This document shows, in pieces, positions 24,033-31,994 of a DNA stretch of 64,000 nucleotides; positions within the stretch are counted from its first letter, which is position 1; the number at the start of each line of letters is the position of its first letter. This DNA is from Amycolatopsis mediterranei (GTDB lineage Bacteria; Actinomycetota; Actinomycetes; Mycobacteriales; Pseudonocardiaceae): NCBI RefSeq assembly GCF_026017845.1, contig NZ_CP100416.1, positions 1,517,945-1,581,944 on the forward strand, written 5' to 3'. A model generated the notes under the pieces. That model worked only from the letters and a program-made list of their open reading frames with translations. It was not told the DNA's origin and did no database searches. A program made the translations under genes and the position numbers.

Positions 24033-26612
24033 TCAGCCGGCGCCGTAGCAGACGTAACTGGCGGCCGCGGGGGAGTCCGGGAGGTCCGACTGGGCGCGGG
24101 CGAGGGCCGCGGCCGGGCTCAAGCCCGCCGCGAGGTGGCGGTGGTGGCGGACCATCAGGGCGCGGCCGGCGTCGTCGGGGATCGGGAGGACGGTGGCCAC
24201 CAGGCTCGTCGTGCCCAGAGCGAGCAAGGCCGAGGCCAGGCCCAGCAGTTCGTCGCCCGCGTGGATCGCCGAGCGGCCCGAGTCGCAGCCCGACAGCACC
24301 ACCTGGCGCGGCGGGCAGGCCAGCCGTTCCAGGTCGTACACCGTCAGGGGGCCGTCGGCGAGCCGGAGCGAGGAAAACAGCGGGTTGTCGGTGCGGAACG
24401 TCCCGTGCGCCGCGAGGTGGCCGAGCGCGGCGCCGTCGAGGGCGGCGAGCACCGGCTCGACCCGTGCGGTGCGGCCGGTGAACCGCCGGGCGCCCGGGTA
24501 GCGACGGGCCAGCGCGGCGGCTTCCGCGGCGGCGTGCGGCAGCCCGGGACCGGCCACGACGACGCGGTCCCCGCCCTCGCCGCGCGGGGCGGTCGCCGCG
24601 CGGTGCCACAGCGCCGCCGACGGCGCCAGCGACACCGGACGTCCACGGGCGCCCGGCAACGCCGGCCACGGCAGTTCGTGCAGCCGCCCGGTCGGCACGA
24701 TCACCAGCGGGCCCTCGCCCAGCGGGAGCGGGGCCAGCAGCAGGTCGTCGAGGCGGCGGGCCGTCCGCTCGGCGAGCCCGGCGAACGAACCGAGGCCGAA
24801 CGCCTGCCGCCGCAGGGCGAACCGCAGCTCGTCCAGGCGTTCCGCGGCTTCGGCCGCCGAGCCCAGCTCGCACCGCCGCAGCCGGCCGCCGCCGAGGACG
24901 AGCGCCGTCAGCCGCCCGTCCAGTTCGACGTACTCCACCAGGGTGGCCGGCCCCAATGCCGCGGCGAGTTCGGCACGCGACGGGATGCGAGTGTCCGCAG
25001 TGGACACTCCAGTGGCGTGCCGGGCGCGGTCGCGCACCGCCTTCTCGAGCCGGGCCTGCCGGCGCAGCAGGGCCGGCGCCTGGCCGGTGCCCGCGGCGAG
25101 GTCGAGGGCGGTCTGGCGCAGCGCGGCGAGGTCCGCGGCCAGGCCCTCGTCGTCCGGCGGCCGCGCGGGCCGCAGCCGCAGCGCACCGGCGTGCCGCTGC
25201 TCCGCCCAGCGCAGGACGGCCTCCGGGTGGCCCGCTTCGACGGCGAGCCGCAACCCCAGCCCGGTCAGCTCGCTCGCGTGGCCCGACGCGTGGGCGCGCA
25301 GCTCGCTCGCGCCCAGCCCGGCCCGGAACCGGCCGATCACCCGGACACCCGCGCGCACGGCCGCGTCCGCGCCCCGGCGGTCGCCGTGGACCAGCCGCAG
25401 CAACGCCGTCGCGTGCCACGCGCGGGCCCGCAGCTCGGCCGGGCCGCCGCGCCCGGCCCGGCCGACGATCGTCAGCTCGGCCTCCGCGACGGCCGGACGG
25501 CCCAGCGCCAGCGCCAGCGTCGCGACGATCAGCCGCGCGTCCAGGGCCGGGACCACCCAGCCCGCGTCGGTCAGCGCCGCCACCGTGCGCTGCCCGGACC
25601 GGAGCATCGCCGTCGTCCGGAGCCCGCTGTCGCGCCGGGCCCGCAGCGCCAGGTAACCGCCGAGCGCGGCCCAGCCCGGCCGGTGCTGCCGGGCCGCGGA
25701 CCGCCGCGCCAGCGTGGCTTCGCGCACCGCCGTTTCCGGGTCGCCGTCCACCAGCGCGACCTTCGCCAGCAGCAGCCGCGCCTGGACGAGGTCGACGGCG
25801 TTGCGCCGGCGTTCGTAGTCGGCGACGGCGGCCGTGGCGGCTTCGCGCGCTTCGGCGATCAGGCGGACGGAGAGCAGCGTTTCGGCGCGTTCGATCGGCA
25901 GCAGGCCCTGGTCGGTTCCGGCTTCTTCGTAGCGCGACGCGGCTTCGTCGTACGCGGTGAGCGCGGCCGGCACGTCGCCGCGGACGGTGGCGGCGAGCCC
26001 GCGGTTCTGCCACACCATCGCCGTCCGGCCGAGGTGGCCGGTCGCGGCGAAGCCCTGCTCGGCCCGGCGCAGGTCCTCCTCGGCGCCCCGCCAGTCGCCG
26101 AGCCGGGCCAGCACGATGCTGCGGTTCGTGCGGACGGTGGCCTCGATCAGGGCGTCCCCGCCCGCCGCGCGCAACGTCTCGAGCGCGGCCGCGAACTCCG
26201 CGGCGGCGTCACCGAACCGGCTGATTTCGGTGAGCACGACGGCCCGCTGCATGCGCAGCCGCGCCGCCGCCGTCCCGGTCAGCTCCGGCATCGCGCGGTC
26301 CAGCTCGCGCAGGGCTTCGGCCGTCCGCCCGGTCAACGTCAGCACGTAGCCGAGCACCCCGCGCGTCTGGGCGGCCCGCTCGCGGAAGCCGGCGCCGTCG
26401 GCCAGCCGGACCGCTGCTCGCAGCCGGGTTTCGGCGTCGCCGAGACGGCCGGTGGCCACCCCGGCGAGGCCGAGCGCGTGCTCGGCGACCGCGGCGGCCT
26501 CGGCGTGGCCGTCCGCTTCCGCGAGCGCGGCCGCGGCCAGCGCCCGCGCCCGCGCCGGCGCGGTGAACGCGAGGTCCGCCGCGGCGACGGCCTTGGCCAG
26601 TGCGCCCGTCAC
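24033..26612 (-). CDS. TPR-CHAT caspase-like protease
   Basis: An 859-aa cytoplasmic protein. Residues 1-440 are Ala/Leu/Arg-rich helical repeats of TPR type (HALGLAGVATGRLGDAETRLRAAV, ALRELDRAM). Residues from about 545 to the end form a CHAT domain, the caspase-like fold related to separase. The catalytic pair is visible: His736 in GHLAAHGTF and Cys776 in VVLSGCDSG. The family cleaves protein substrates when the TPR part is triggered. The start is GTG at 26612. It is divergent from a cytoplasmic S8 protease, 96 bases away, and a sigma-factor gene pair follows on the far side. I infer a proteolytic signalling locus. The trigger and substrate are unknown. Confidence 0.88.
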   Translation of the reverse strand: MTGALAKAVAAADLAFTAPARARALAAAALAEADGHAEAAAVAEHALGLAGVATGRLGDAETRLRAAVRLADGAGFRERAAQTRGVLGYVLTLTGRTAEALRELDRAMPELTGTAAARLRMQRAVVLTEISRFGDAAAEFAAALETLRAAGGDALIEATVRTNRSIVLARLGDWRGAEEDLRRAEQGFAATGHLGRTAMVWQNRGLAATVRGDVPAALTAYDEAASRYEEAGTDQGLLPIERAETLLSVRLIAEAREAATAAVADYERRRNAVDLVQARLLLAKVALVDGDPETAVREATLARRSAARQHRPGWAALGGYLALRARRDSGLRTTAMLRSGQRTVAALTDAGWVVPALDARLIVATLALALGRPAVAEAELTIVGRAGRGGPAELRARAWHATALLRLVHGDRRGADAAVRAGVRVIGRFRAGLGASELRAHASGHASELTGLGLRLAVEAGHPEAVLRWAEQRHAGALRLRPARPPDDEGLAADLAALRQTALDLAAGTGQAPALLRRQARLEKAVRDRARHATGVSTADTRIPSRAELAAALGPATLVEYVELDGRLTALVLGGGRLRRCELGSAAEAAERLDELRFALRRQAFGLGSFAGLAERTARRLDDLLLAPLPLGEGPLVIVPTGRLHELPWPALPGARGRPVSLAPSAALWHRAATAPRGEGGDRVVVAGPGLPHAAAEAAALARRYPGARRFTGRTARVEPVLAALDGAALGHLAAHGTFRTDNPLFSSLRLADGPLTVYDLERLACPPRQVVLSGCDSGRSAIHAGDELLGLASALLALGTTSLVATVLPIPDDAGRALMVRHHRHLAAGLSPAAALARAQSDLPDSPAAASYVCYGAG

Positions 26613-26708
26613 CGCTTGTGCCCGTTCCGGGTGGTGTGTATCAGATTGAGGGGTTCGCGGATCGGGCTACCGACCCGTTCATCCATGACCGGTCCCGGAG
26701 GGGGACAG

Positions 26709-27851
26709 ATGACCCGATACCGCCATCGCGCCGGCGAACTGCTGGTCCATGCCGACGATTCTGCCGCGATCCACGCCGAACTGGCAGGGTTCGGCTACCA
26801 CCCGGACGGGGGCACCGGCCCGCTGCGCCGCTTCACCGGCACCCGCCCGGTCCCCGAGGTCCTCGCCGCCCTGCGCGGCCACGGCGCGAGCCCGAACCAC
26901 CTCTTCGGGCTCGACCGCATCATCTGGAACGTGCTGGAGGCCAAGGCGACCGAGGAATTGCTGTTCCCCCTGCCGGGTGAGCAGCGAGCCGAGTTCGAAG
27001 TCGGGGTGGTCGACACGGGCGTGGTGCTCCGGAACGGCGAGCCGCACGAGTACCTGGGCACGCGCGTGCGCTACGACCCGGAAGACACCGCACGGATCGT
27101 GCGGGATGCAGCCGGGAACCCGGTCGGTTCGGGCGGGCACGGCACGTTCGTCGCCGGCGTGATCCTCAAGGAGGTGCCGGCGACCGTCGCGGTGCGCATG
27201 AAAGGCGTGGTCGACGAGAGCACGGGCGACGTCGAAGACCTGGCCGTGGCGAACGCCATCGACGATCTGGCCGGGCGGGGCATCCGGCTGATCAACCTGT
27301 CGTTCTCGGGCGCGACCTGGGAGGACGAACCGCCCAAGGCGATCGAGCAGGCGTTGCGCCGGCTGCCGCCCGACGCGGTGGTGGTCACGGCCGCGGGAAA
27401 CCGGGGGTCCCGGCAGCGGGTCTTCCCGGCCGCGATTTCGCTGGAACCCCGGCGCGACGAACCGGCCGAGCCGAAGTTCGCGAAGGTGATCGCGGTCGGC
27501 GCGGTGGAAACGACCGCCGGTGCCGCGCCGGAGATCGCCGGGTTCAGCAACTACGGACCCTGGGTCACGGCCTACGCGGACGGGGTCGACGTGGTCGGTC
27601 CGTACTTCCACGGGGACTTCCCGAACCAGACCGCGGACGGCGAGCCCCGGTTCAACGGCTACGCGGTCTGGAGCGGAACCTCGTTCGCCGCCGCCACGGT
27701 GACCGGCCGGATCGCGGCGAAGATGGCCGCGAACCGGGGCATGACCGCCCGGCGGGCGGCCGAAGACGTGCTGGACAACAGCTCGAAGGTGACCTATTGG
27801 GACGTCAACGGGCAGCAGGAACGGCCCTTCGTGGCTTCGATGCCTGCTTAG
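26709..27851 (+). CDS. Cytoplasmic S8 (subtilisin-like) serine protease
   Basis: A 380-aa subtilase with no signal peptide. The ATG at 26709 has GGAGGGGG just upstream; the ATG at 26685 would place that site inside the gene. Triad: Asp102 in GVVDTGVV, His144 in GGHGTFVAGV, Ser325 in WSGTSFAAATVTG; oxyanion Asn231 in TAAGNRGS. A 95-residue N-terminal region precedes the catalytic domain and contains VPEVLAALRGHGASPNHLFG. It could be an inhibitory prodomain or a partner-binding module. Divergent from TPR-CHAT, it ends four bases inside the convergent 148-aa gene, so the four genes are tightly packed. Confidence 0.9.
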   Translation: MTRYRHRAGELLVHADDSAAIHAELAGFGYHPDGGTGPLRRFTGTRPVPEVLAALRGHGASPNHLFGLDRIIWNVLEAKATEELLFPLPGEQRAEFEVGVVDTGVVLRNGEPHEYLGTRVRYDPEDTARIVRDAAGNPVGSGGHGTFVAGVILKEVPATVAVRMKGVVDESTGDVEDLAVANAIDDLAGRGIRLINLSFSGATWEDEPPKAIEQALRRLPPDAVVVTAAGNRGSRQRVFPAAISLEPRRDEPAEPKFAKVIAVGAVETTAGAAPEIAGFSNYGPWVTAYADGVDVVGPYFHGDFPNQTADGEPRFNGYAVWSGTSFAAATVTGRIAAKMAANRGMTARRAAEDVLDNSSKVTYWDVNGQQERPFVASMPA

Positions 27852-28294
27852 AGGCTCGCCCAGCCGGTGGTGACCGTCGTGCCGTCCGCGGCGGTCACCG
27901 TCACGCGGGTCGCTCCGCGCGGGAGTCCCGCCGCGGTGAACCAGCCTTCGGCGCCGATCGGGCTCGTGTGCCGCTCGCCCGCCACCTCGATCACCGCGTC
28001 GCCCGTCGCGCCGGTGATCAGGCCGCGCAGCGAGACCCGGCCGCCCGCGTACTCGACCTGCAGCTCCACCGACACCCGCGCCGACTCGAACGACAGCAGC
28101 CGGACGTCGTCGCCCGCCGTGCGCACCGCGCCGGCTTCCGCCAGGTCCGAATCGAAGGCCAGGGCGGCCAGCTCGGCGTCGAGGTCCCGGGTGGTCAGCG
28201 CCGCCCGGGCCTGGCGCAGCACGAGGTCCGGCACCGGGTCCGCCTGTGCCGCGGCCGCGCGCAGGACGTCCATGAGCTCGTCGTCGGTGGTCAT
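27848..28294 (-). CDS. Sigma-factor-coupled 148-aa protein of unknown function
   Basis: A small soluble protein whose ATG overlaps the sigma-factor stop (ATGA at 28291-28294), so the two are made together. The N-terminal 55 residues are helical and acidic (TTDDELMDVLRAAAAQADPV, LVLRQARAALTTRDLDAELA). The rest is beta-rich with DDVRLLSFESARVSVELQVE and ends AADGTTVTTGWASL, resembling a small beta-sandwich. There is no membrane segment and no zinc-binding anti-sigma motif. A role as anti-sigma factor, adaptor or protease substrate is inferred from coupling and from the neighbouring TPR-CHAT and S8 genes. Confidence 0.8.
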   Translation of the reverse strand: MTTDDELMDVLRAAAAQADPVPDLVLRQARAALTTRDLDAELAALAFDSDLAEAGAVRTAGDDVRLLSFESARVSVELQVEYAGGRVSLRGLITGATGDAVIEVAGERHTSPIGAEGWFTAAGLPRGATRVTVTAADGTTVTTGWASL

Positions 28295-28851
28295 GCCCGG
28301 TCCTCCGTTCCGAGCCCGGCGTGGCCGGCCCGCGCGCGCAGCCGGCCCAGGCAGCGCTGCCGGGTCGGGCCGATGCTGCCGACCGGCATGTCGAGGGCCT
28401 CCGCGACCTCCGCGTACGACGGCGGGGGCGTCGCCATGAGCACGCGCAGCAGCCGCCGGCACTGGTCGGACAGCTTGTCCAGCGCGCGCCAGAGCGCGGC
28501 GTCGCGCTCGCCCAGCAGCAGGGCCGCGTCGACGGCCGGGCCGGGAGCCGGCTCGTTCTGCCAGACCTGGTCGTCGGCCGGGCGCTCCCGGTCAGTGCGG
28601 CGGAGCTGGCGCAGGCACTCGTGCCGGGTGGTGGTGGCCAGCCAGCCGGGCAGCCGCTCCGGTTCCTTGATCCGGCCGAGGTTTTCGACGAGCTTGAGCC
28701 ACGTCGTCTGCACGACGTCGGCCGCGTCGGCGTCGGAAAGCCGGTGGGCGCGGGCGATCGACCAGAGCAGGCTGGCGTACCGGTCGACCAGCGCGTCCCA
28801 CGCCGCCTGGTCGCCGCGCGCGGCCGCCTCGAGCAGGGTCGTGGTGTCCAC
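28291..28851 (-). CDS. Sigma-70 family (ECF-like) RNA polymerase sigma factor
   Basis: A 186-aa sigma factor. The start is GTG at 28851 with GGAGGTGA three bases upstream. Region 2 is visible: AWDALVDRYASLLWSIARAHRLSDADAADVVQTTWLKLVENL, including the -10 recognition helix. Region 4: LDKLSDQCRRLLRVLMATPPPSYAEVAEALDMPVGSIGPTRQRCLGRL, with the -35 helix SIGPTRQRCL. No signal or C-terminal extension is seen. The next gene overlaps its stop. A distinct operon promoter should lie in 28852-29041. It is the only sigma factor in the window, and its place next to two proteases suggests that proteolysis controls it. Confidence 0.9.
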   Translation of the reverse strand: MDTTTLLEAAARGDQAAWDALVDRYASLLWSIARAHRLSDADAADVVQTTWLKLVENLGRIKEPERLPGWLATTTRHECLRQLRRTDRERPADDQVWQNEPAPGPAVDAALLLGERDAALWRALDKLSDQCRRLLRVLMATPPPSYAEVAEALDMPVGSIGPTRQRCLGRLRARAGHAGLGTEDRA

Positions 28852-29041
28852 TTCACCTCCGCTTGACCCGCTCAGCCTAACCAACAGCAGCCCTTCGGAC
28901 CCGTACGCCATCGGGGGACTCCTTCGCGTCTTCCCCCCACTCCTCCGATCCGGTGAGAGCGCGGGAAATACCTGAACCGGGTCGCCGGTGGCCGTCGTGT
29001 GCCCGGTGGGAGTGGTGGAGACGGATCGGGGTGAGCCGGTC

Positions 29042-29215
29042 ATGCGCATTCGGGTGTTGCTCGTTGTGCCGGTGCTGGTGGTGGAACTGGTCGCCTGCGG
29101 GCAGCCGGTGGTGGAGGTGAAGGGCCGGGCGCAGCCGGTGCCGGCGAGCACCGGCGCACCCCCGGGCGACTTGCTCGGGGACACGCCGGTGGCGCCGGTC
29201 TTCGTCAAGCTCTAG
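29042..29215 (+). CDS. Small putative lipoprotein, 57 aa
   Basis: A short gene beginning MRIRVLLVVPVLVVELVACG, a signal peptide with a lipobox-like LVAC. About 38 mature residues follow, rich in Pro, Val and Gly (GQPVVEVKGRAQPVPAST). A modest GGGGTGAG lies upstream. The stop overlaps the convergent GH64 gene by four bases (CTAG). No family is recognised. The lipobox is the main evidence that it is real. Confidence 0.55.
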   Translation: MRIRVLLVVPVLVVELVACGQPVVEVKGRAQPVPASTGAPPGDLLGDTPVAPVFVKL

Positions 29216-30396
29216 TTGAACGGATCCAGCGTCAGGTAAGCCGTTGCCGGGTTGCCGTCGTTGACCAGGGATTCGTAGTGGCCGACGTCGTCGAACGCGA
29301 AGGCGTACGCCTTGCCGTCGGCCATCTGCGCGTGGATCTTGCGCGCGTAGTGGTTGGTCACGGCGTCCTGGTAGAAGGCCGCCGAGCTCGTGTCCGGCTG
29401 GTTCGCGTTGGTCAGCAGCGTTGAACGGTTGAAGCCCGCGCAGAGCGTGCGCGAGATCTGGCCGCGGACGTCGTTCGGCGCGTCGAGGTTCTTGTAGCAG
29501 CCGAAGACGCTGTCGGAATCCGGTTTCTGGAACGCCGTCACGAACCCGCCGGACGTGTTCGTGAAGTTCATCGTGGTGCCGGAAACCCGGCCGTAGTACT
29601 TCACGGTCGGCTGGTCCGCCACCGGCGTCACGGTCAGCGTCGACGAGCTGTACTTCGTCCAGACGCGGTTGATGTAGTCCTGCAGCACGGTCGCGGGCAG
29701 CGCGCCGGTCTCGATGCCGTGGCTCGGGGCCAGCGCCCGCAGGACCGTGCCGTCGGACCGGGTGCGGATCAGGTTGGCCCAGCCGCCCGGCTGGCCGCGC
29801 AGCGCGGTGTAGAACCCGTTGTAGCCGCCCGGTTTCAGGTGCCCGGTGCTCTTCGTGGTGCCGCCGGCGGGCTGCACGCCGACCGCGTACGGCGCGGAGA
29901 ACATGTCCACCTGGGTGCTGTTGATCCAGAGGCCGCCGTCGTTGAGCGTGTACTCCGACCAGTTGAAGAGGATGTCGACGTTCGGGTCCGACGGGTTCTG
30001 GACCGCCGGCTGGACCAGGCCGCCGGTGGCGAGCTTGAAGACCAGCTTCCGCCCGTAGGAGAAGTAGATCCGACCGGAGAACTTCGGGATCCGGATGGTG
30101 ATCGACTGGCCGTTCGCGGGGCCGGGGATCGACGCGTCGGGCGCCGGGATCGGCGGCACCGCGCCGCCGGGCCAGGCGTGGAACCCGCCGTTCGCGTCGG
30201 CCCAGCCCTGCTGGCCGGTGGCCAGGTTCGTGCCGAGGTCGTAGAGGTAGACCGGGTCGCCGCGCCCGGAGTTGTTGGTGATCTTCAGGGGGATCGTGGC
30301 CGGCACCGCCTCGGCGGCGGGGGCGATCGCGGTGACCACCGCGATCGCCGCGGCCAGCACCGCAAGCCGTTGCCGGACGGACGTTTTCGTGCGCAC
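29212..30396 (-). CDS. Secreted GH64 beta-1,3-glucanase
   Basis: A 394-aa exported enzyme. GTG start at 30396 with GAGGAGG six bases upstream, and a signal peptide ending near AEA-VP. The mature region matches GH64, laminaripentaose-producing beta-1,3-glucanases related to thaumatin: PLKITNNSGRGDPVYLYDLG at the start, GRIYFSYGRKLVF, NVDILFNWSEYTLNDGGLWINSTQVDMFSAPY, and RTLCAGFNRSTLL. Length is normal for the catalytic domain alone; there is no extra carbohydrate-binding module. It would break down fungal or algal beta-glucan outside the cell. The gene lies 37 bases downstream of the EamA gene on the same strand, so its promoter must be inside that gene's end. Confidence 0.9.
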   Translation of the reverse strand: MRTKTSVRQRLAVLAAAIAVVTAIAPAAEAVPATIPLKITNNSGRGDPVYLYDLGTNLATGQQGWADANGGFHAWPGGAVPPIPAPDASIPGPANGQSITIRIPKFSGRIYFSYGRKLVFKLATGGLVQPAVQNPSDPNVDILFNWSEYTLNDGGLWINSTQVDMFSAPYAVGVQPAGGTTKSTGHLKPGGYNGFYTALRGQPGGWANLIRTRSDGTVLRALAPSHGIETGALPATVLQDYINRVWTKYSSSTLTVTPVADQPTVKYYGRVSGTTMNFTNTSGGFVTAFQKPDSDSVFGCYKNLDAPNDVRGQISRTLCAGFNRSTLLTNANQPDTSSAAFYQDAVTNHYARKIHAQMADGKAYAFAFDDVGHYESLVNDGNPATAYLTLDPFN

Positions 30397-30433
30397 GGGC
30401 GCCTCCTCGTCGAGGCTGATGATCGCAAGTTGT

Positions 30434-31348
30434 TCAGACCATTTCAGCGTCCGTGGCCCGGTGAGCGGTTGTCAAAGGCTGATAATTATCAGCCCCCGTC
30501 CGGCCCAGCGGCCGTCGCTGGGCGACCACGACGGCGGCCAGCACGATCGCGGCGCCCAGCAGCTGCCACGGCGTCAGCCGCTGGCCGAGCACGAGCCAGC
30601 CGAGCAGGGTGGCGACGACCGGGCTCAGCAGCCCGAGGAACGTCACGTGGGTGGCCGACAACGCGCGGATCCCGCGGAACCACAACGCGTACGCGAACGC
30701 GGCGCCGACCAGCGCGAGGTAGGCGTAGCCGGCGAGGTTCGCGCCGGACAGCGACGCGGGCGGAGCGCCTTCGACGGCCAGCGCGACCGGGACGAGCACC
30801 AGGCCGCCCGCGACGAGCTGCCAGCCGGTCGTCGCCAGCAGCGGCGCGGGGGAGGTCCAGCGCTTGCTCAGCACGACACCGGTGGCCATCACGACGGCAC
30901 CGCCGGCTGCGGCGGCGACGCCGATCGCGTCGAGGCGTGCGGTGGACTGCAGCACCAGCAGGCTGACGCCGGCGACCCCGGCAATGCCCGCGAGCACGGT
31001 GCGCCGGGTCAGGCGTTCGCCGAGCAGGCCGGTGGACAGGCCCGCGACCAGCAGCGGCTGCAGGGCGCCGAGGGTGGCGGCGACCCCGCCGGGCAGCCGG
31101 TAGGCGGCGACGAACAGCAGGGCGAGGAACGCGCCGATGTTCAGCGTGCCGAGCACGAGCGAGCGCCACCACCAGTCGCCCTTCGGCAGGCGGCGGGTGA
31201 GCGCGACGAGCAGCAGCCCGGCGGGCAGCGCCCGGATGACGGCGGCGAGCAGCGGGCGGTCGGGGGGCAGGAACTCGGTGGTGACGAGGTAGGTGGTGCC
31301 CCAGATGGCCGGGGCCAGTGCGGTGAAGAGGAGCTGTTTGTTTAGCAC
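30434..31348 (-). CDS. EamA-family (DMT superfamily) transporter
   Basis: A 304-aa membrane protein with ten predicted segments in two EamA repeats. It opens LLFTALAPAIWGTTYLVTTEFLPPDRPLL; the second half contains SATHVTFLGLLSPVVATLLGWLVLGQRL, a strong EamA motif. The family exports metabolites or drugs. The start is GTG at 31348. That GTG lies inside one of three CTTAGCGCTAAG-type palindromes, and the divergent MarR gene lies beyond the others, so MarR probably represses this exporter. Confidence 0.88.
   Translation of the reverse strand: MLNKQLLFTALAPAIWGTTYLVTTEFLPPDRPLLAAVIRALPAGLLLVALTRRLPKGDWWWRSLVLGTLNIGAFLALLFVAAYRLPGGVAATLGALQPLLVAGLSTGLLGERLTRRTVLAGIAGVAGVSLLVLQSTARLDAIGVAAAAGGAVVMATGVVLSKRWTSPAPLLATTGWQLVAGGLVLVPVALAVEGAPPASLSGANLAGYAYLALVGAAFAYALWFRGIRALSATHVTFLGLLSPVVATLLGWLVLGQRLTPWQLLGAAIVLAAVVVAQRRPLGRTGADNYQPLTTAHRATDAEMV
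30477..30494. promoter_or_regulatory. 18-bp perfect palindrome upstream of the GH64 gene
   Basis: GGCTGATAATTATCAGCC is a perfect palindrome and unusually AT-rich for this DNA. It lies within the last codons of the EamA gene, 81 bases upstream of the GH64 start, next to a minus-strand TTGACA (30470-30475). It may be an operator of the glucanase promoter. No regulator is assigned. Confidence 0.55.
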
Positions 31349-31467
31349 TAAGACAGATTACCTCAGCGCTAAGGTAACTGGCCAGCTGTGACATCCGGGG
31401 CTTCGCCCCGGGCCGGGGGCTTCGCCACCCGGACCCCCCGAAAAGCGACTTTTCACTTACCGCTAAG
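31341..31467. promoter_or_regulatory. Three 12-bp MarR-type palindromes in the EamA/MarR divergent region
   Basis: TTTAGCACTAAG (31341-31352), CTCAGCGCTAAG (31362-31373, centre of a near-perfect 20-bp palindrome at 31358-31377) and CTTACCGCTAAG (31456-31467) share the consensus CTTAGCGCTAAG. The first covers the EamA start. The third lies between a TTCACT -35 (31452-31457) and a TACGCT -10 (31476-31481) that would drive a leaderless MarR mRNA. Confidence 0.75.
31400..31440. repeat. Third copy of the GC-rich intergenic repeat
   Basis: GCTTCGCCCCGGGCCGGGGG followed by CTTCGCCACCCGGACCCCCC matches the 5823-5861 copy with few differences. It lies between MarR operators 2 and 3, separating them by about 80 bases. 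Confidence 0.75.
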
Positions 31468-31487
31468 GAATCGGTTACGCTGTGAAG

Positions 31488-31985
31488 ATGGCCGACCACG
31501 TGGACCGGGTACTGGCGCAGTGGCACGCCGAGCGCCCCGACCTCGACGTTTCCCCGATGGCGGTGATCGGCCGGCTGTCCCGGCTGAGCGCACTGGTCGA
31601 CGCCGAGCTGCGCCGCACGTTCGCCCGCCACGGCCTGGACCGCGCGACCTTCGACGTCCTCGCGACCCTCCGCCGCAGCGGGCCGCCCTACCGGCTGACC
31701 CCGACCGAGCTGATGCGGTCGGCGATGGTGACGTCCGGGGCGATCACCCAGCGCCTGGACAAGATGGAGGCCCGGGGACTGGTGGAGCGCACGCCCGACG
31801 AGGCGGACGGCCGCGGGGTCCGCGTGCGGCTGACCGAAGCCGGGGGCGAGGTGATCGACCGGGCGCTGCCGGAGCACGTCGAGACGGAGCACCGGATCCT
31901 GGCCGCGCTGGACGCCGGGGAGCGCGCGGAGCTGGCGGCGACGCTGCGGACGCTGCTGGAGAGCCTCGGCGGCTCGGTCGCCTAG
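31488..31985 (+). CDS. MarR-family transcriptional regulator
   Basis: A 165-aa winged-helix regulator. The core has FDVLATLRRSGPPYRLTPTELMRSAMVTSGAITQRLDKMEARGLVERTPDEADGRGVRVRLTEAG, with recognition helix SGAITQRLDKME and wing DGRGVRV. The ATG at 31488 begins 6 bases after a TACGCT -10, suggesting leaderless transcription; the GTG at 31482 is a possible alternative. The gene is divergent from the EamA exporter with three matching palindromes between, a standard autoregulated efflux arrangement. Inducer unknown. Confidence 0.9.
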   Translation: MADHVDRVLAQWHAERPDLDVSPMAVIGRLSRLSALVDAELRRTFARHGLDRATFDVLATLRRSGPPYRLTPTELMRSAMVTSGAITQRLDKMEARGLVERTPDEADGRGVRVRLTEAGGEVIDRALPEHVETEHRILAALDAGERAELAATLRTLLESLGGSVA

Positions 31986-31994
31986 AAGAGCCGC

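Noticed and set aside
24033..26612. TPR-CHAT protein as part of a type III-E CRISPR system
   Set aside because: No repeat array, gRAMP/Cas7-11 or other cas gene is in the window; only the domain type is shared.
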